From contig NZ_SOEB01000012.1 in assembly GCF_004365965.1 (NCBI RefSeq), forward strand, positions 62,001-126,000: a stretch of 64,000 bases of DNA, read 5' to 3'. This DNA comes from Rhodovulum visakhapatnamense (GTDB lineage: Bacteria > Pseudomonadota > Alphaproteobacteria > Rhodobacterales > Rhodobacteraceae). The notes under the pieces were generated by a model. The model saw only the letters and a program-made list of their open reading frames with translations, was not told where the DNA came from and searched no databases. Of this stretch, positions 26,226-35,739 are shown one piece after another (within the stretch, counting starts at the first letter, position 1; every line of letters starts with the position of its first letter). A program made the translations under genes and the position numbers.

Positions 26226-26261
26226 GACGGTCTTCCTTTCGGTCGCTCCGGGCCCCGGCGC

Positions 26262-26945
26262 TCAGCCCGCGCCCCTCGCGCCGCGCGAGGCGGCCCTTGT
26301 CCGGTGCAGACGCCGCCCGAAGGCCGTCGCGAAAAGCGCCGTGAGCACGAGAATGACCGTCGCCGCCGGGGCGCTGTCGATATGGAAGCTGGCATAGGTG
26401 CCGCCCAGCATGGCCGCAAGGCAGACGGCGACCGAGACGACCGGCATCGGCCCGAAACTCTGCACCAGCAGAAAGGCGATGGCACCAGGGGCGATCAGCA
26501 GGCCCACGGCCAGGAGCAGCCCGGTCGCCGACAGCGTTGCGACGATGGTCAGCGACAGCGCCGTCAGAAGCCCGTAATGCAGCACCCCGACCGGCAGGCC
26601 CGAGGCCTTGGCCTGGCCCGGGTCGAAGGTACGCAGCATCGGGTCCTTCCATTTCGCGGCCAGCGCCAGCGTCACGCCAAGCGAGATCAGCCCTGCGGTC
26701 TACAGATCCTGCGGCCCGGCGCCCGGCGTGTCGCCGAACAGGATAGGGTCGAGATGGGCGCTGGAGGGGAAGGCGGCAAAGAGGATGACCTCCAGCGCGA
26801 ACATCCCCGAACAGACGACGCCCATTCCCGTGGCGCGCTTGATCCGGCGGTTCTCGGCCAGATACCCGGTGACAAGCGCGCTGGTCACCCCCGCCGCAAA
26901 GGCGCCGAGGATCAGGGGATAGGCGAAGGGTTCGAGCAGGCGCAT
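26262..26945 (-). pseudogene. Mn/Fe ABC permease remnant (sitC/sitD fusion)
   Basis: One frame of 228 codons with a single amber stop at 26700-26702. Before the stop: MRLLEPFAYPLILGAFAAG, then YLAENRRIKRATGMGVVCSG and DPILFGDTP. After it: LISLGVTLALAAKWKDPM, FDPGQAKASGLPVGVLHYGL and LLIAPGAIAFLLVQSFGP, the C-terminal half of a SitD-type permease. The first eight residues resemble a SitC start, then the sequence jumps to the middle of SitD, implying a large internal deletion that fused the two permease genes. Non-functional. Confidence 0.75.
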
Positions 26946-27753
26946 TGCGCGCCCTCACGGTCCTGGGTGCGGTCGCCATATTGCACCAGAGGACGCTCGT
27001 CATCGGTCAGGATCGAAATCTGGCGCGGGGCGTCGTCATCGTGCAGCTTGGGACCGCCCAGCGTGAACTGGCGCAGCACGCCGCCGAAGGCGCGTTCGAG
27101 GTTCGCGCGGGTGAAGGTCGTCGCGGTCGGCCCGTCGCCGGCACTGTGCCCCGCACCGGCACCGCCCGGTCGCAGAATTCGAGCACCGAACCCAGATCAT
27201 GGGTCGAGACCAGCATCACCCGGCCCTCGTCCCGCAACGCGCGCGGCAGCGCCGCGATCTGCTCTTCGGTCTTGACGTCGACCCCGGTGAAGGGCTCGTC
27301 CAGCGGGATCACCCGGCCGTCCTGTGCCAGCGCCCGGGCCAGAAAGACCCGCCTTTTCTGCCCGCCGACAGCTCGCCGATCTGGCGGTGGCAAAACGCCG
27401 TCGAGCCGACGCGATCGCGCGCGGTCGACCGCTGCCCTGTCGGCCGCACGCGGACGCCGCGGAAAGCCCATATGCCCGTGGCGGTCCGTCATCACCGCAT
27501 CCTCGACCAGCACCGGGAAGCACCAGCCGACCTCCTCGGCCTGCGGGACATAGGCCAGCAGATTGCGCCGCAGCGCCTCGCGCCCGCCCAGTCCCAGCCG
27601 CCGGATCTCGCCCCGCGCGACCGGAACGAGGTCCATGATCGTCTTGAAAAGCGTCGATCTCCCGGCGCCGTTCACGCCAGCGAGCGCGGTGATCGTGCCG
27701 CGCGGATCGGCCTCTGTCGCGGGGATGTCGTCGGCGGTCGGGCGGTGCACCAT
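26912..27753 (-). pseudogene. Mn/Fe ABC ATPase remnant (sitB), frameshifted
   Basis: A SitB-type ATPase with several lesions. Walker A reads GVNGAGRST with Arg instead of the catalytic Lys. Between RPRAADRAAVD and GGQKRRVFLARALAQ about 20 residues are garbled by two compensating indels, so the signature LSGG becomes AVGG; the true residues (FCHRQIGEL) are in another frame. After VLEFCDRAVPVRG a further frameshift moves the C-terminus (FTRANLERAFGGVLRQFTLGG; LTDDERPLVQYG) to a frame ending at 26912. Walker B (DEPFTGVDVKTE) is intact. The N-terminal strand is shortened. Confidence 0.8.
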
Positions 27754-27781
27754 GGGGCTCCTGTCCAGAGCGGCGGGGGCA

Positions 27782-27990
27782 TCAGTTCGCGACCGTCGTC
27801 TCAAGCAGGCCGCGCGCCACGGTGTCAAAGGTCACGCGCAAGAGGTCGAGACAGGTCGGCACCGGCCCGGTCGGATCGCTGAGACTGTCGACATAAAGCG
27901 CCCCGCCGAAGGCCGCCCCGGTCTCTCGTGCCACCTGCCTGGCGGGATCGCCTCGCGGGATCTGTGCGAGATACGTACCTGTCCCTTGCG
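27782..27990 (-). pseudogene. C-terminal fragment of metal-binding protein (sitA)
   Basis: Seventy residues ending the frame (RQVARETGAAFGGALYVDSL, then SDPTGPVPTCLDLL) match the last part of SitA/MntC-type Mn/Fe binding proteins. The first 200 or so residues are missing. It lies immediately upstream of the sitB remnant in the expected operon order. Confidence 0.65.
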
Positions 27991-28139
27991 CAAGAGGGGT
28001 CTTGGCGTTGGTGTCGGGGGCCGACATGTATCCGGCCTCATGATGCGGCCGTCGTCACGCCGGGGGCCAGCATGGCGGTCGCGGGCCGGACCAAGATCAA
28101 AGCCGTGTGTTCGAAGGTCCGACCTGCCGGTCTCGGCCG

Positions 28140-28709
28140 TCATGTCCCACAGACCTGTTCGGTCAACGCCGCCAGATCCCGTTTTTCCGCGGCCGAGTGC
28201 ACCAGCCCGTAGGCCTTGGCGATCCGCCGGAACCGCAGCACGTACTGGCAGCGGAAGACCTGATCGGGCGGCAGCCAGTCGAGCGGCCCCCGCGCGCCCT
28301 TCGAGCGGTTCGCCGAGGCGGTGACGGGCAGCAGGTTGACGGGATCGAGCGCGAAACGGGCGCGCTTCGCGGACGGCCAGCTGGCGGCGCCATGGCCCCA
28401 GGCATAGCGCAGCGGCACGATGTGATCGATGTCGAGATCCCGGGCTTGTGTCACCACCCGCCCGGTATAGGGCGCGATCCAGCGGCCGTGGCGCACCGAA
28501 CAGCCCGAGGGCGCCAGTGTCACCGGCACGGTGGAAAGACCCGCCAGCAGCTCGGCCCGGGTGTCGAGGCAATCGCCATCGGGATCGGCCCAGCCCGCGC
28601 CGAAGGCCGCGCGGCTGTAAGGGGCGGTCGTGGGATCGGGGGCCTGCGCGACCGGCGTGCAGGTCAGAAGCGTGACGCTCAGCAAAAGCAGGGGAAGACG
28701 ACGGAACAA
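28140..28709 (-). CDS. Secreted HNH/DUF1524-type nuclease-like protein
   Basis: A 189-residue exported protein (signal MFRRLPLLLLSVTLLTCTPV; the Cys at 17 may serve as a lipobox Cys). The body carries the DUF1524/HNH pattern LDIDHIVPLRYAWGHGAASW, then FALDPVNLLPVTASANRSKG and GPLDWLPPD, as in secreted nucleases of the GmrSD-C/DUF1524 group. The DIDHIVPL His and the NRSKG Asn are the expected metal and catalytic residues. Six Cys suggest disulfides. It may degrade extracellular DNA; function is inferred from the motif. It is a solitary gene. Confidence 0.75.
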   Translation of the reverse strand: MFRRLPLLLLSVTLLTCTPVAQAPDPTTAPYSRAAFGAGWADPDGDCLDTRAELLAGLSTVPVTLAPSGCSVRHGRWIAPYTGRVVTQARDLDIDHIVPLRYAWGHGAASWPSAKRARFALDPVNLLPVTASANRSKGARGPLDWLPPDQVFRCQYVLRFRRIAKAYGLVHSAAEKRDLAALTEQVCGT

Positions 28710-29180
28710 CGGGGCGGAATCTTTAGACTCTTTACTCGACCTGGCCCCCCCGGGATCCGGGTGAATGCCGCTTCGGCCCGGGGAAACTCATACGGGTCCC
28801 GTCATGACCCCGCAGCGCGCGAGGATCAACTGTCGCGGCGCCTTTTGCGCCCGCGCCAGTCCTGCGCCTCGTCCGGATGCGGCAGGCGCCCCGGCGCGGC
28901 GACCCGATCGCGCGGGGTGCCGTTCGCCCGGGTCAGGCGGCCGACGGTGGCCCTCGTCCGAGAGCGGCTCGCCTGGTCACCGCCCGGTCGACTGGCAGGC
29001 ATGGTCAGGCCGGGGCAGGCCTGCTCGGTTGCGCCGGGGGATCGCCGGGATCAATAGGCCTCATGGGGGCGCATGCCCGGTGCCTGACACCTTCCTGGAG
29101 AGGGGCAGGTCCATCGGCTGTGCAAAAGGCCGTTCGGTGGAAAACGTGGTTGCCGTGGCGCGCGCCGCGCCGGGCGCGGA
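28710..29180. other. Intergenic region without recognised gene
   Basis: A 471-bp stretch upstream of the secreted nuclease gene and downstream of the HNH gene. I find no family-like reading frame, RNA or repeat. TCTTTAGACTC-TTTACTCGAC near 28718-28740 is the likely nuclease promoter. Confidence 0.4.
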
Positions 29181-29765
29181 TCAGGCTTCGAGCTCGGCGT
29201 CCCAGTAGAGGAAGTCGAGCCAGCTGTCATGCAGGTAGTTCGGGGGAAACTTGCGGCCGACATCGCGCAGCTCGGTCGCCTGGGGACGGCGCGGGGCGCG
29301 GCGAAGCGACATGCCCGCCTGGCGCAGGCTTTTCGAGCCCTTCCGGAGGTTGCAGCGCGAACAGGCGGCGACGACGTTTTCCCAGCTGGTGATGCCGCCC
29401 CGGGCGCGGGGCACCACATGGTCGAAGGTCAGATCGCCCTTGCAGCCGCAATACTGGCAGCTGAATTCGTCCCTCAGGAAAAGATTGAAGCGCGTGAAGG
29501 CCACGCGCTTCTGCGGTTTGACGAAATCTTTCAGCACGACGACAGAGGGTATTCGGATCGTCCGGGTCGGACTTCGGACGACCTTGTCGTATTCGGCCAC
29601 GATGTCGACCCGGTCGAGGAAGGCCGCCTTGACCGCCTCCTGCCAGGGCCAGAGCGACAGCGGATAGTAGGACAACGGGCGGTAATCGGCGTTCAGGACC
29701 AGCGCCGGATGATGCTTGAGAGAGCCTGGCTCCCGCACGAACGAAGTTCTGAAATCGCCATCCAT
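29181..29765 (-). CDS. HNH endonuclease family protein
   Basis: A 194-residue cytosolic HNH protein. The zinc-finger-like core is in residues about 100-150: SCQYCGCKGDLTFDHVVPRA, then GGITSWENVVAACSRCNLRKG, giving two CxxC pairs and the catalytic DHVVP His. The N-terminal 90 residues (LVLNADYRPLSYYPLSLWPW; AAFLDRVDIVAEYDKVVRSP) are the conserved extension of this widespread Rhodobacteraceae family. The start at 29765 is used because the 92 upstream codons are not family-like. No restriction or phage genes are near, so the role is unclear. Confidence 0.85.
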   Translation of the reverse strand: MDGDFRTSFVREPGSLKHHPALVLNADYRPLSYYPLSLWPWQEAVKAAFLDRVDIVAEYDKVVRSPTRTIRIPSVVVLKDFVKPQKRVAFTRFNLFLRDEFSCQYCGCKGDLTFDHVVPRARGGITSWENVVAACSRCNLRKGSKSLRQAGMSLRRAPRRPQATELRDVGRKFPPNYLHDSWLDFLYWDAELEA

Positions 29766-30121
29766 GGTGAGACTCAGCCTCTGCCCCGTCTGCCTGCCCG
29801 GCCCCGAGACGGGACGTGCCCGCCCCTTGCCTTGCGTTTGACTATATATGGCGTTTGCCACCTGACAAGCCCCGCAGATGCGGTGGCCCTTGGGGCGGTG
29901 ACTAAAGGCTTTGCGTAACGGCGTTGTGACGCCGGACCGCGCGGTGCCACCGGGATGTGCCTGCGAATTGTGCAAAGCGACCGGTTTCTCATGCCTTGGG
30001 GCCCAAAAGACCTGCCGCGCGCGGGGCGTGAACCGGGGCATTACCCCCGGGAATCGCCCAATTCAGCAGGCGGAGGCCCGGCCGCGGTCCGGGGCTGGGG
30101 GCGACCCGGGGGCCGGAGGTC
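29766..30121. other. Intergenic region without recognised gene
   Basis: A 356-bp stretch. An AT-rich patch GACTATATATGGCG at 29840-29853 is the likely promoter of the HNH gene. No further feature is seen. Confidence 0.4.
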
Positions 30122-30961
30122 TCAGTCGGTCCCGGTCGTCCTGCCGGCGGACCGCAAGGGGGCCCCGAGGTCGGGGGCCGCGTCGATCAGCCTCCGGGCA
30201 CAGGCGGTGCGAGGGGCGTCGAAGATCTGCGCGGCCGGTCCTTCCTCGACCAGACGTCCCTGACGGATCAGCGCGATCCGGTCGCAGAGGTAACGCACGA
30301 CGGCCAGATCGTGGCTGATGAACAGATAGCCGAGCCCCAACCGGTCCTGCAGATCGATCAGCAGGTTCAGCACCTGTGCCTGCGCCGAGACGTCGAGCGC
30401 CGAGGTGGGCTCGTCCAGCAGCAACAGCTCGGGCCCCGCCGCCAGCGCGCGGGCGATGCCGATCCGCTGGCGCTGGCCGCCGGAAAGCTCGTGGGGAAAC
30501 CGGCGCAGGTGATCGGGCCTCAACCCGACCGTCTCGATCAGTTCGGCCACCCGCGCGCGCCGTCCGCGCCGGTCGAGCCCGACGGTGTCGCGATGCACCA
30601 GCATCGGCTCGGTCACGATCTCTTCGGCGGTCATGCGCGGGTTCAGCGCGGCCTGCGGGTCCTGGAACACGATCTGTACCCGGGCGCGGAAGGCGCGCAG
30701 CGCGCCCGGCCCGAACCGGGCCACATCGGCGCCGCGATAGAGGATCTGGCCCGCATCGGGGCGCTCGAGCCGCAGGATGATGCGGGTCAGGGTGGACTTG
30801 CCCGCGCCGCTTTCGCCGACGACGCCGAGGCTTTCGTCCTGTGCGATCCGCAGGCTGACGCCATCGAGCGCCACCACCTCGGGGCCGCGGGCCAGCAGGC
30901 TGCGGCGCGGCCGGTATAGGCGCGAGACCCCGCGCAGCTCCAGAAGCGGCGGATCAGCCAT
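30122..30961 (-). CDS. Peptide/opine ABC transporter ATPase (DppF-like)
   Basis: A 279-residue OppF/DppF-type ATPase. Walker A GESGAGKST (about 47-55), Q-loop IVFQDPQAALNPRM, signature LSGGQRQRIGIARAL, Walker B LLLLDEPTSALD, and switch His FISHDLAVVRYL. The C-terminus has the typical oligopeptide-transporter extension (PRTACARRLIDAAP). Its ATG at 30961 overlaps the end of the DppD-like gene by 8 bp. Last gene of the five-gene operon that starts at 35517. Confidence 0.9.
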   Translation of the reverse strand: MADPPLLELRGVSRLYRPRRSLLARGPEVVALDGVSLRIAQDESLGVVGESGAGKSTLTRIILRLERPDAGQILYRGADVARFGPGALRAFRARVQIVFQDPQAALNPRMTAEEIVTEPMLVHRDTVGLDRRGRRARVAELIETVGLRPDHLRRFPHELSGGQRQRIGIARALAAGPELLLLDEPTSALDVSAQAQVLNLLIDLQDRLGLGYLFISHDLAVVRYLCDRIALIRQGRLVEEGPAAQIFDAPRTACARRLIDAAPDLGAPLRSAGRTTGTD

Positions 30962-31973
30962 GGGCGGGCGCGTCCGGATGGGCGCAGGCGACGGCATGGC
31001 CCGCGCCAAGGGGGCGCAGCGGGGGCCGGGCGGCGCGGCAGGCGGGGGTCGCCCTCGGGCAGCGGGGCGCGAAGCGACAGCCTGGGGGCGCGGCCAGCAG
31101 GTCGGGCACGGTGCCGGGCAGGGCGCGCAGCGTGCCGCGCGGGGTGTGCCGCCCCGGAACTGCGGCCATCAGCGCGCGGGTATAGGGATGGGCCGGGCGG
31201 TCCAGCACCTCGACGACCGGCCCGGTCTCGACGATGCTGCCCGCATACATCACCGCGACATGGCTGCAGGCCCGCGCCACCACGCCCATGCTATGGGTGA
31301 TCAGGATCATGCCGAGGCCGCGATCGGCCGCCATGCCCTGCATCAGCGCGAGGATCTGCGCCTGAACGGGCACGTCGAGCGCCGATGTGGGCTCGTCGGC
31401 GATCAGCAGGTCGGGCGCGCCGATCAGCGCCATGGCGATCAGCACCCGCTGCCGCATCCCGCCCGAGAATTCGTGCGGCCAGGCGCTCAGCCTCTGGCGC
31501 GCCGAGGCGATCCCGACCCGGTCGAGCATCGTGGCCGCCAGCGCCCGGGCGGCCGTTCGGGCGGGGCCTGGGCCCAGCAGCGCGGGATCGTGGCGGGCCG
31601 CGGCCAGCGCCACGTCGGCCAGCTGATCGCCGATCCGCATCGTCGGGTTCAGGCTGGTGGCGGGGTCCTGCAGGATCATCCCGATCCGGCGGCCGCGCAG
31701 CGCCCGCATCCGGCGTTCGGACAGTGCCATCAGGTCCTCGCCGTCCAGCCGCACCTCGCCCGCCGGATAATGCGCGGGCGGGCAGGGCACCAGGCGCGGG
31801 ACGGACAGCCCGGTCAGCGTCTTGCCGCAGCCGGATTCGCCCACCAGACCCCAGATCTCGCCCCGCGCGATGCGGAGTGCGACGCCGGTCAGCACCTGCG
31901 CCGGGCCGTCGCGGGTCGCCATCGTCAGATGCAGGTCGCGGATTTCCAGCAGCGGGGGCATCAGCGGGGGCAT
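30954..31973 (-). CDS. Peptide/opine ABC transporter ATPase (DppD-like)
   Basis: A 339-residue DppD/OppD-type ATPase. Walker A GESGCGKT, Q-loop MILQDPATSLNPTM, signature FSGGMRQRVLIAMAL, Walker B LLIADEPTSALD, switch His LITHSMGVVA. The C-terminal Cys-rich segment (PPGCRFAPRCPRATPACRAA) is the iron-sulfur-type motif usual for this family. The ATG at 31973 overlaps the DppC stop (ATGA); an internal ATG at 31961 is possible because MPPLMPPL is repeated. Confidence 0.9.
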   Translation of the reverse strand: MPPLMPPLLEIRDLHLTMATRDGPAQVLTGVALRIARGEIWGLVGESGCGKTLTGLSVPRLVPCPPAHYPAGEVRLDGEDLMALSERRMRALRGRRIGMILQDPATSLNPTMRIGDQLADVALAAARHDPALLGPGPARTAARALAATMLDRVGIASARQRLSAWPHEFSGGMRQRVLIAMALIGAPDLLIADEPTSALDVPVQAQILALMQGMAADRGLGMILITHSMGVVARACSHVAVMYAGSIVETGPVVEVLDRPAHPYTRALMAAVPGRHTPRGTLRALPGTVPDLLAAPPGCRFAPRCPRATPACRAARPPLRPLGAGHAVACAHPDAPAHG

Positions 31974-32851
31974 CAGCGGCCTCCGCGCGGATCGAGGCTG
32001 TCGCGCAGCCCGTCGCCCAGGAGGTTGAAGCCGAAGACCGCGACGAAGATCGCAAGGCCCGGGGCCATCGCCACCCACCACATGTCGGGCATGTAGGCCC
32101 GCGCCGTGGCCAGCATCGTGCCCCATTCCGGCACCGGCGGCCGCACCCCGATGCCGATGAAGCCAAGCCCGGCCACCATCAGGATCGCAAAGCCCATGTC
32201 GAGCGACATCTTGACGATCACCGGCGAGACGCAATTGGGCAGGATATGGCGGACCAGCACCCGCGCTTGCGAGGCGCCCATCGCGCGGGCGGCGGTGACA
32301 TGGGGGCGCTCGCGCGCGGCCAGAACCTCGCCACGCAGGAGCCGCGCATAGCCCGGCCACCAGCCCAGCGCCAGCGCCAGCACCATGTTCTGGAACCCCG
32401 GCCCCAGCACGGCCGCGACGGTCATGGCAAGGATCAGGTTCGGAACGATCAGCATGAGGTCGGTCAGCCGCATCAGGATCTCGTCGATCCAGCCGCCGAG
32501 AAACCCGGCGATGCCGCCGATCAGAGTGCCGGTGGTGCCGCCGATCAGCACCACGGAAAAGCCTGCCAGCACCGAGACCCGGGCGCCCGCGAGGGTCAGC
32601 GACAGCACGTCCTGGCCCAGCTCGTTGGTGCCGAAGGGATGGGCCGCCGAGGGCGGCTGAAACCGGGCGGCGGTGTCGATGCCGCCCGCGACATGGGCCG
32701 GATAGGGCGCGAGAAGCGGGCCGAAAAGGGCGAGCGCCAGCACCAGCGCCACGAGCCCTGCGCCCAGCAGCGACAGCCGGTTCCGCCCGAAGCGGCGCAG
32801 GGCGCGCGGGCGGCGGGCGGCGGGCCTCGGCAGGCGGGTCCCGGCCGTCAT
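31973..32851 (-). CDS. Peptide/opine ABC permease (DppC-like)
   Basis: A 292-residue inner-membrane permease. It has an N-terminal OppC-type extension (ALRRFGRNRLSLLGAGLVAL), FGTNELGQDVLSLTLAGARV, and the cytoplasmic EAA-type loop RGEVLAARERPHVTAARAMG. About six helices. The start ATG overlaps the DppB stop by 4 bp. It pairs with the DppB-like product. Confidence 0.9.
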   Translation of the reverse strand: MTAGTRLPRPAARRPRALRRFGRNRLSLLGAGLVALVLALALFGPLLAPYPAHVAGGIDTAARFQPPSAAHPFGTNELGQDVLSLTLAGARVSVLAGFSVVLIGGTTGTLIGGIAGFLGGWIDEILMRLTDLMLIVPNLILAMTVAAVLGPGFQNMVLALALGWWPGYARLLRGEVLAARERPHVTAARAMGASQARVLVRHILPNCVSPVIVKMSLDMGFAILMVAGLGFIGIGVRPPVPEWGTMLATARAYMPDMWWVAMAPGLAIFVAVFGFNLLGDGLRDSLDPRGGR

Positions 32852-33855
32852 TCGTAGCGCACCCGGGGGTCGATCAGCCCGTAGGCCAGGTCGACCGCCA
32901 GATTGACCGCGATGAAGATCAGCCCGGTGACCAGCGCCACCCCGATCACCGGCATCATGTCCTGGCTGAGGATCGCGCGGGTCGCGTAAAGTCCGAGCCC
33001 GGGCCAGTCGAAGACCGTCTCGACCAGCACGGTGCCGCCCAGCAGCCAGCCGAAATAGAGCCCGATCACCGTCAGCGTGGCCGAGACCGCGTTGCGGCCG
33101 ATGGTCTTGATCAGGATCTTGCGGCGCGGCAGGCCCAGCGCGCGGGCGGCGGTCACATAATCCTGCGCCATGACCTCGATCGCCGAGGCGCGCATCATCC
33201 GCAGGATCGCCGCCAGCGGCGACAGCGCCAGCGCCAGCGCGGGCAGCGCGAGATGGCGGCAGGCAGCGCCCAGCGTGGCCCAGTCGCCCGCCAGCGCCGC
33301 GTCGAGGGTGACAAGCCCCGTCACCCGGGGCGGCGGCAGGGTCACGACGGGCAATTGCCCGCCCAGCGGCAGCCACATCAGCCACATCGCGAAGACCAGT
33401 TGCAGCAGCAGCCCCAGAAAGAACCGCGGCACCGAGATCGCGCCGATGGCCAGCACCTGGCCAAGCCGGTCGGGCCAGCGGTTCTGCCAGAGCGCGGTCA
33501 GAAGCCCCAGCGGCAGCCCCAGCGCGATGGCCAGCGCCATCGCCGCCAGCACCAGTTCCAGCGTCGCGGGCAGATAGATGGCGATGTCTTCGGCGACCGG
33601 GTGCCGGGTCATCAGCGAGCGCCCCAGATCGCCCCGGGCCAGCCCCGCGACATAGCTCAGGTACTGGTCCCAGACCGGCCGGTCGAGCCCGAATTCCTGC
33701 GCCAGCGCGGCGCGTTCGGCCTGCGTCGCGTTGGGGCCCGCGGCCAGCCCCACCGGGTCGCCGGGCAGCAGCCGGGCAATGACGAACATGATCGCCGTCA
33801 GCCCGACCAGCACCGGACCCAGCATCAGAAGGCGGCGAAGAAGAAAACGAAGCAT
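32848..33855 (-). CDS. Peptide/opine ABC permease (DppB-like)
   Basis: A 335-residue permease that starts MLRFLLRRLLMLGPVLVGLT, as in the DppB/OppB family, with LLPGDPVGLAAGPNAT and the EAA loop ASAIEVMAQDYVTAARALGL. Six helices are predicted, the last near FIAVNLAVDLAYGLIDPRVR. The ATG lies 91 bp after the stop of the binding-protein gene. An 82-codon upstream extension of the frame is not family-like. Confidence 0.9.
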   Translation of the reverse strand: MLRFLLRRLLMLGPVLVGLTAIMFVIARLLPGDPVGLAAGPNATQAERAALAQEFGLDRPVWDQYLSYVAGLARGDLGRSLMTRHPVAEDIAIYLPATLELVLAAMALAIALGLPLGLLTALWQNRWPDRLGQVLAIGAISVPRFFLGLLLQLVFAMWLMWLPLGGQLPVVTLPPPRVTGLVTLDAALAGDWATLGAACRHLALPALALALSPLAAILRMMRASAIEVMAQDYVTAARALGLPRRKILIKTIGRNAVSATLTVIGLYFGWLLGGTVLVETVFDWPGLGLYATRAILSQDMMPVIGVALVTGLIFIAVNLAVDLAYGLIDPRVRYE

Positions 33856-33946
33856 GCAGCGGATCTCGGCGAAAAGAGGACGTCGGCGGACCCCGGTCGC
33901 CAGATGCGCCCGGGGCGGCAGGGCCGGGGTCCGGGCGCGTCCGGGC

Positions 33947-35517
33947 TCAGACCAGCGACAGCGGCCAGCACTCGATGGCATTCGCGGCGACCGGTGTGAA
34001 GACATGGCCCCGCACCGCGTCGCGGAGGCCGAGCTTGCGCCGTTCCTGCACCCCGAAGAGATCGGGTGCATCGGCGACCACCTTGCGCTGGAAGTCGCCA
34101 TAGATCGCCTTGCGGGCCTCGATGTCGGTTTCGGTGCGGCCCGCCTCGATCAGCCGGTCGACCTCGGGATCGGCAAAGACCGGGTTCTGCCAGTTGCCGT
34201 TCGAGGCCGAATGATAGGCGGCATAGGCGAAATTGTCCGGGTCGCCGTAATTCGCGGTCTGATAGACCGGGAAGAAATCCGGCAGCGTATCGGGGCTGGC
34301 GCAGGCGGCGACCATTTCGGGCCAGCGCATCGGCTGGATTTCAAGCGTGATGTTCAGCGCCCTGAGGCTGTCCAGCAGCACCAGCGCATAGCGCCGCTGC
34401 TGTTCGAGATTGGCGGAATAGACGATCTTCAGCGAGATCCCGCCCTCGGGCGTCGCGGTCCGCGCCAGATGGGCACGGGCGGCGTCGGGGTCGTGGCGGG
34501 GCACCGCCAGATCCGGGTCGTGCCCCAGGATGCCCAGGGGCAACGGGCCGACCATCAGATCGGCATACCCGGCGGTATCGCGCAGCGCGTCGTAATCGAG
34601 CGCATGGGAAATCGCGCGGCGCATGTTGATATCGGCCAGCGGACCGCGGCGGGTGTTCATCTTGATCGTGAAGGTGCGGTATTCGGGTTCGATCACCCGC
34701 ACCACGCCCGGCGCGCCTTCCAGCGCGTCCATGTCCTCCGAGGTCAGGTCCAGCGCGACATGGATTTCGCCCCGTTGCAACAACAGCCGCTCGGTCGCGC
34801 CCTCCCGGGCGATGCGCCAGATCACGCCGTCGAGAGTGCCGCCGCCGCCCTGCCAGGCGGTCGGGGCCCGGACAAAGCGGTAAAGCGCGCCGGGCCGGGC
34901 CTGCTGCAGCGCGAAGGGACCCGAGCCCGCGGTCTGTGTCATCAGCCAGCTCTGGCCGTCATCCTCGCCCAGATGCGCCTCGACCGCGGCCTTCTCGACC
35001 ACCGGAAACCAGGGCAGCACCTGCAGGAAGGCGGCGAAGGGCGCGGCCAGGGTGATCCGCACTGTCGCCGGGTCGACCGCGTCGAGCCCCCGGGGGTGAG
35101 GATGCCCCGCAGCATCCAGGAATTGCCCTTGGCCAGACGCAGCGCCCGGGCGAAGGAATAGACCACGTCTTCGGCCGTCACCGGGGCGCCGGAGTGAAAC
35201 CGCGCCGCCGGGTCCAGATGGAATTCATGCGTCATCCCGTCGGCCGAGCCGTCCCAGCTGCGGGCGAGTCCCGGCACCGGCCGGGGCGGATTGCCAGAGA
35301 TGCGCAGCAGCGGATCGTAGACATTGCGCATGAAGAAGGCGGGAGCATAGCCGGTCGCGGTGTGGGGGTCGAGATTGGGAAAATCCTGCCCCGAGGCGAT
35401 CACCAGAACCCGGGGCGCCTGGGCGTGAAGGCGGCCTGGCAGGGCAGCCCCGGCAACCCCCGCTCCGGCCAGCAGCAACAGGTCGCGCCGCCCGAGCGCG
35501 CGAAACGGGTCGGTCAT
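33947..35517 (-). pseudogene. Peptide/opine ABC binding protein, frameshifted
   Basis: A family 5 solute-binding protein split over two frames. The first part (35517 to about 35090) has a twin-arginine-type signal (LGRRDLLLLAGAGVAGAALP) and ends at GNSWMLRGILTPGG. The second (about 35095 to 33947) resumes LDAVDPATVRITLAAPF and runs to the normal C-terminus. The break is at a C5G5 run (35087-35096): one extra base would give a continuous ILTPRGLDAVDPATV. The rest is intact, about 520 residues. This is either a sequencing error or a fresh mutation; the neighbouring transporter genes look functional. Confidence 0.85.
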
Positions 35518-35739
35518 GATGTGGTCTCCGAGTTAAAGGCGCCCGTTCCGGGTCTCGTTTTGCGATGTTGTCTTTCCCGGTCTGGATAAGGGACCGTAAC
35601 GTCACCTTCATCACAGACGATGCAGCAGATCGGCTGCGGCATGATGTCGCTGTGGTCGCGGGCGCAGCGCCGGACCGATGCGCCCTGCAGGACGCCGCCT
35701 CTGAAGATCGGGCCGAAGCCGGGACGTCAGGCCCCCGGT

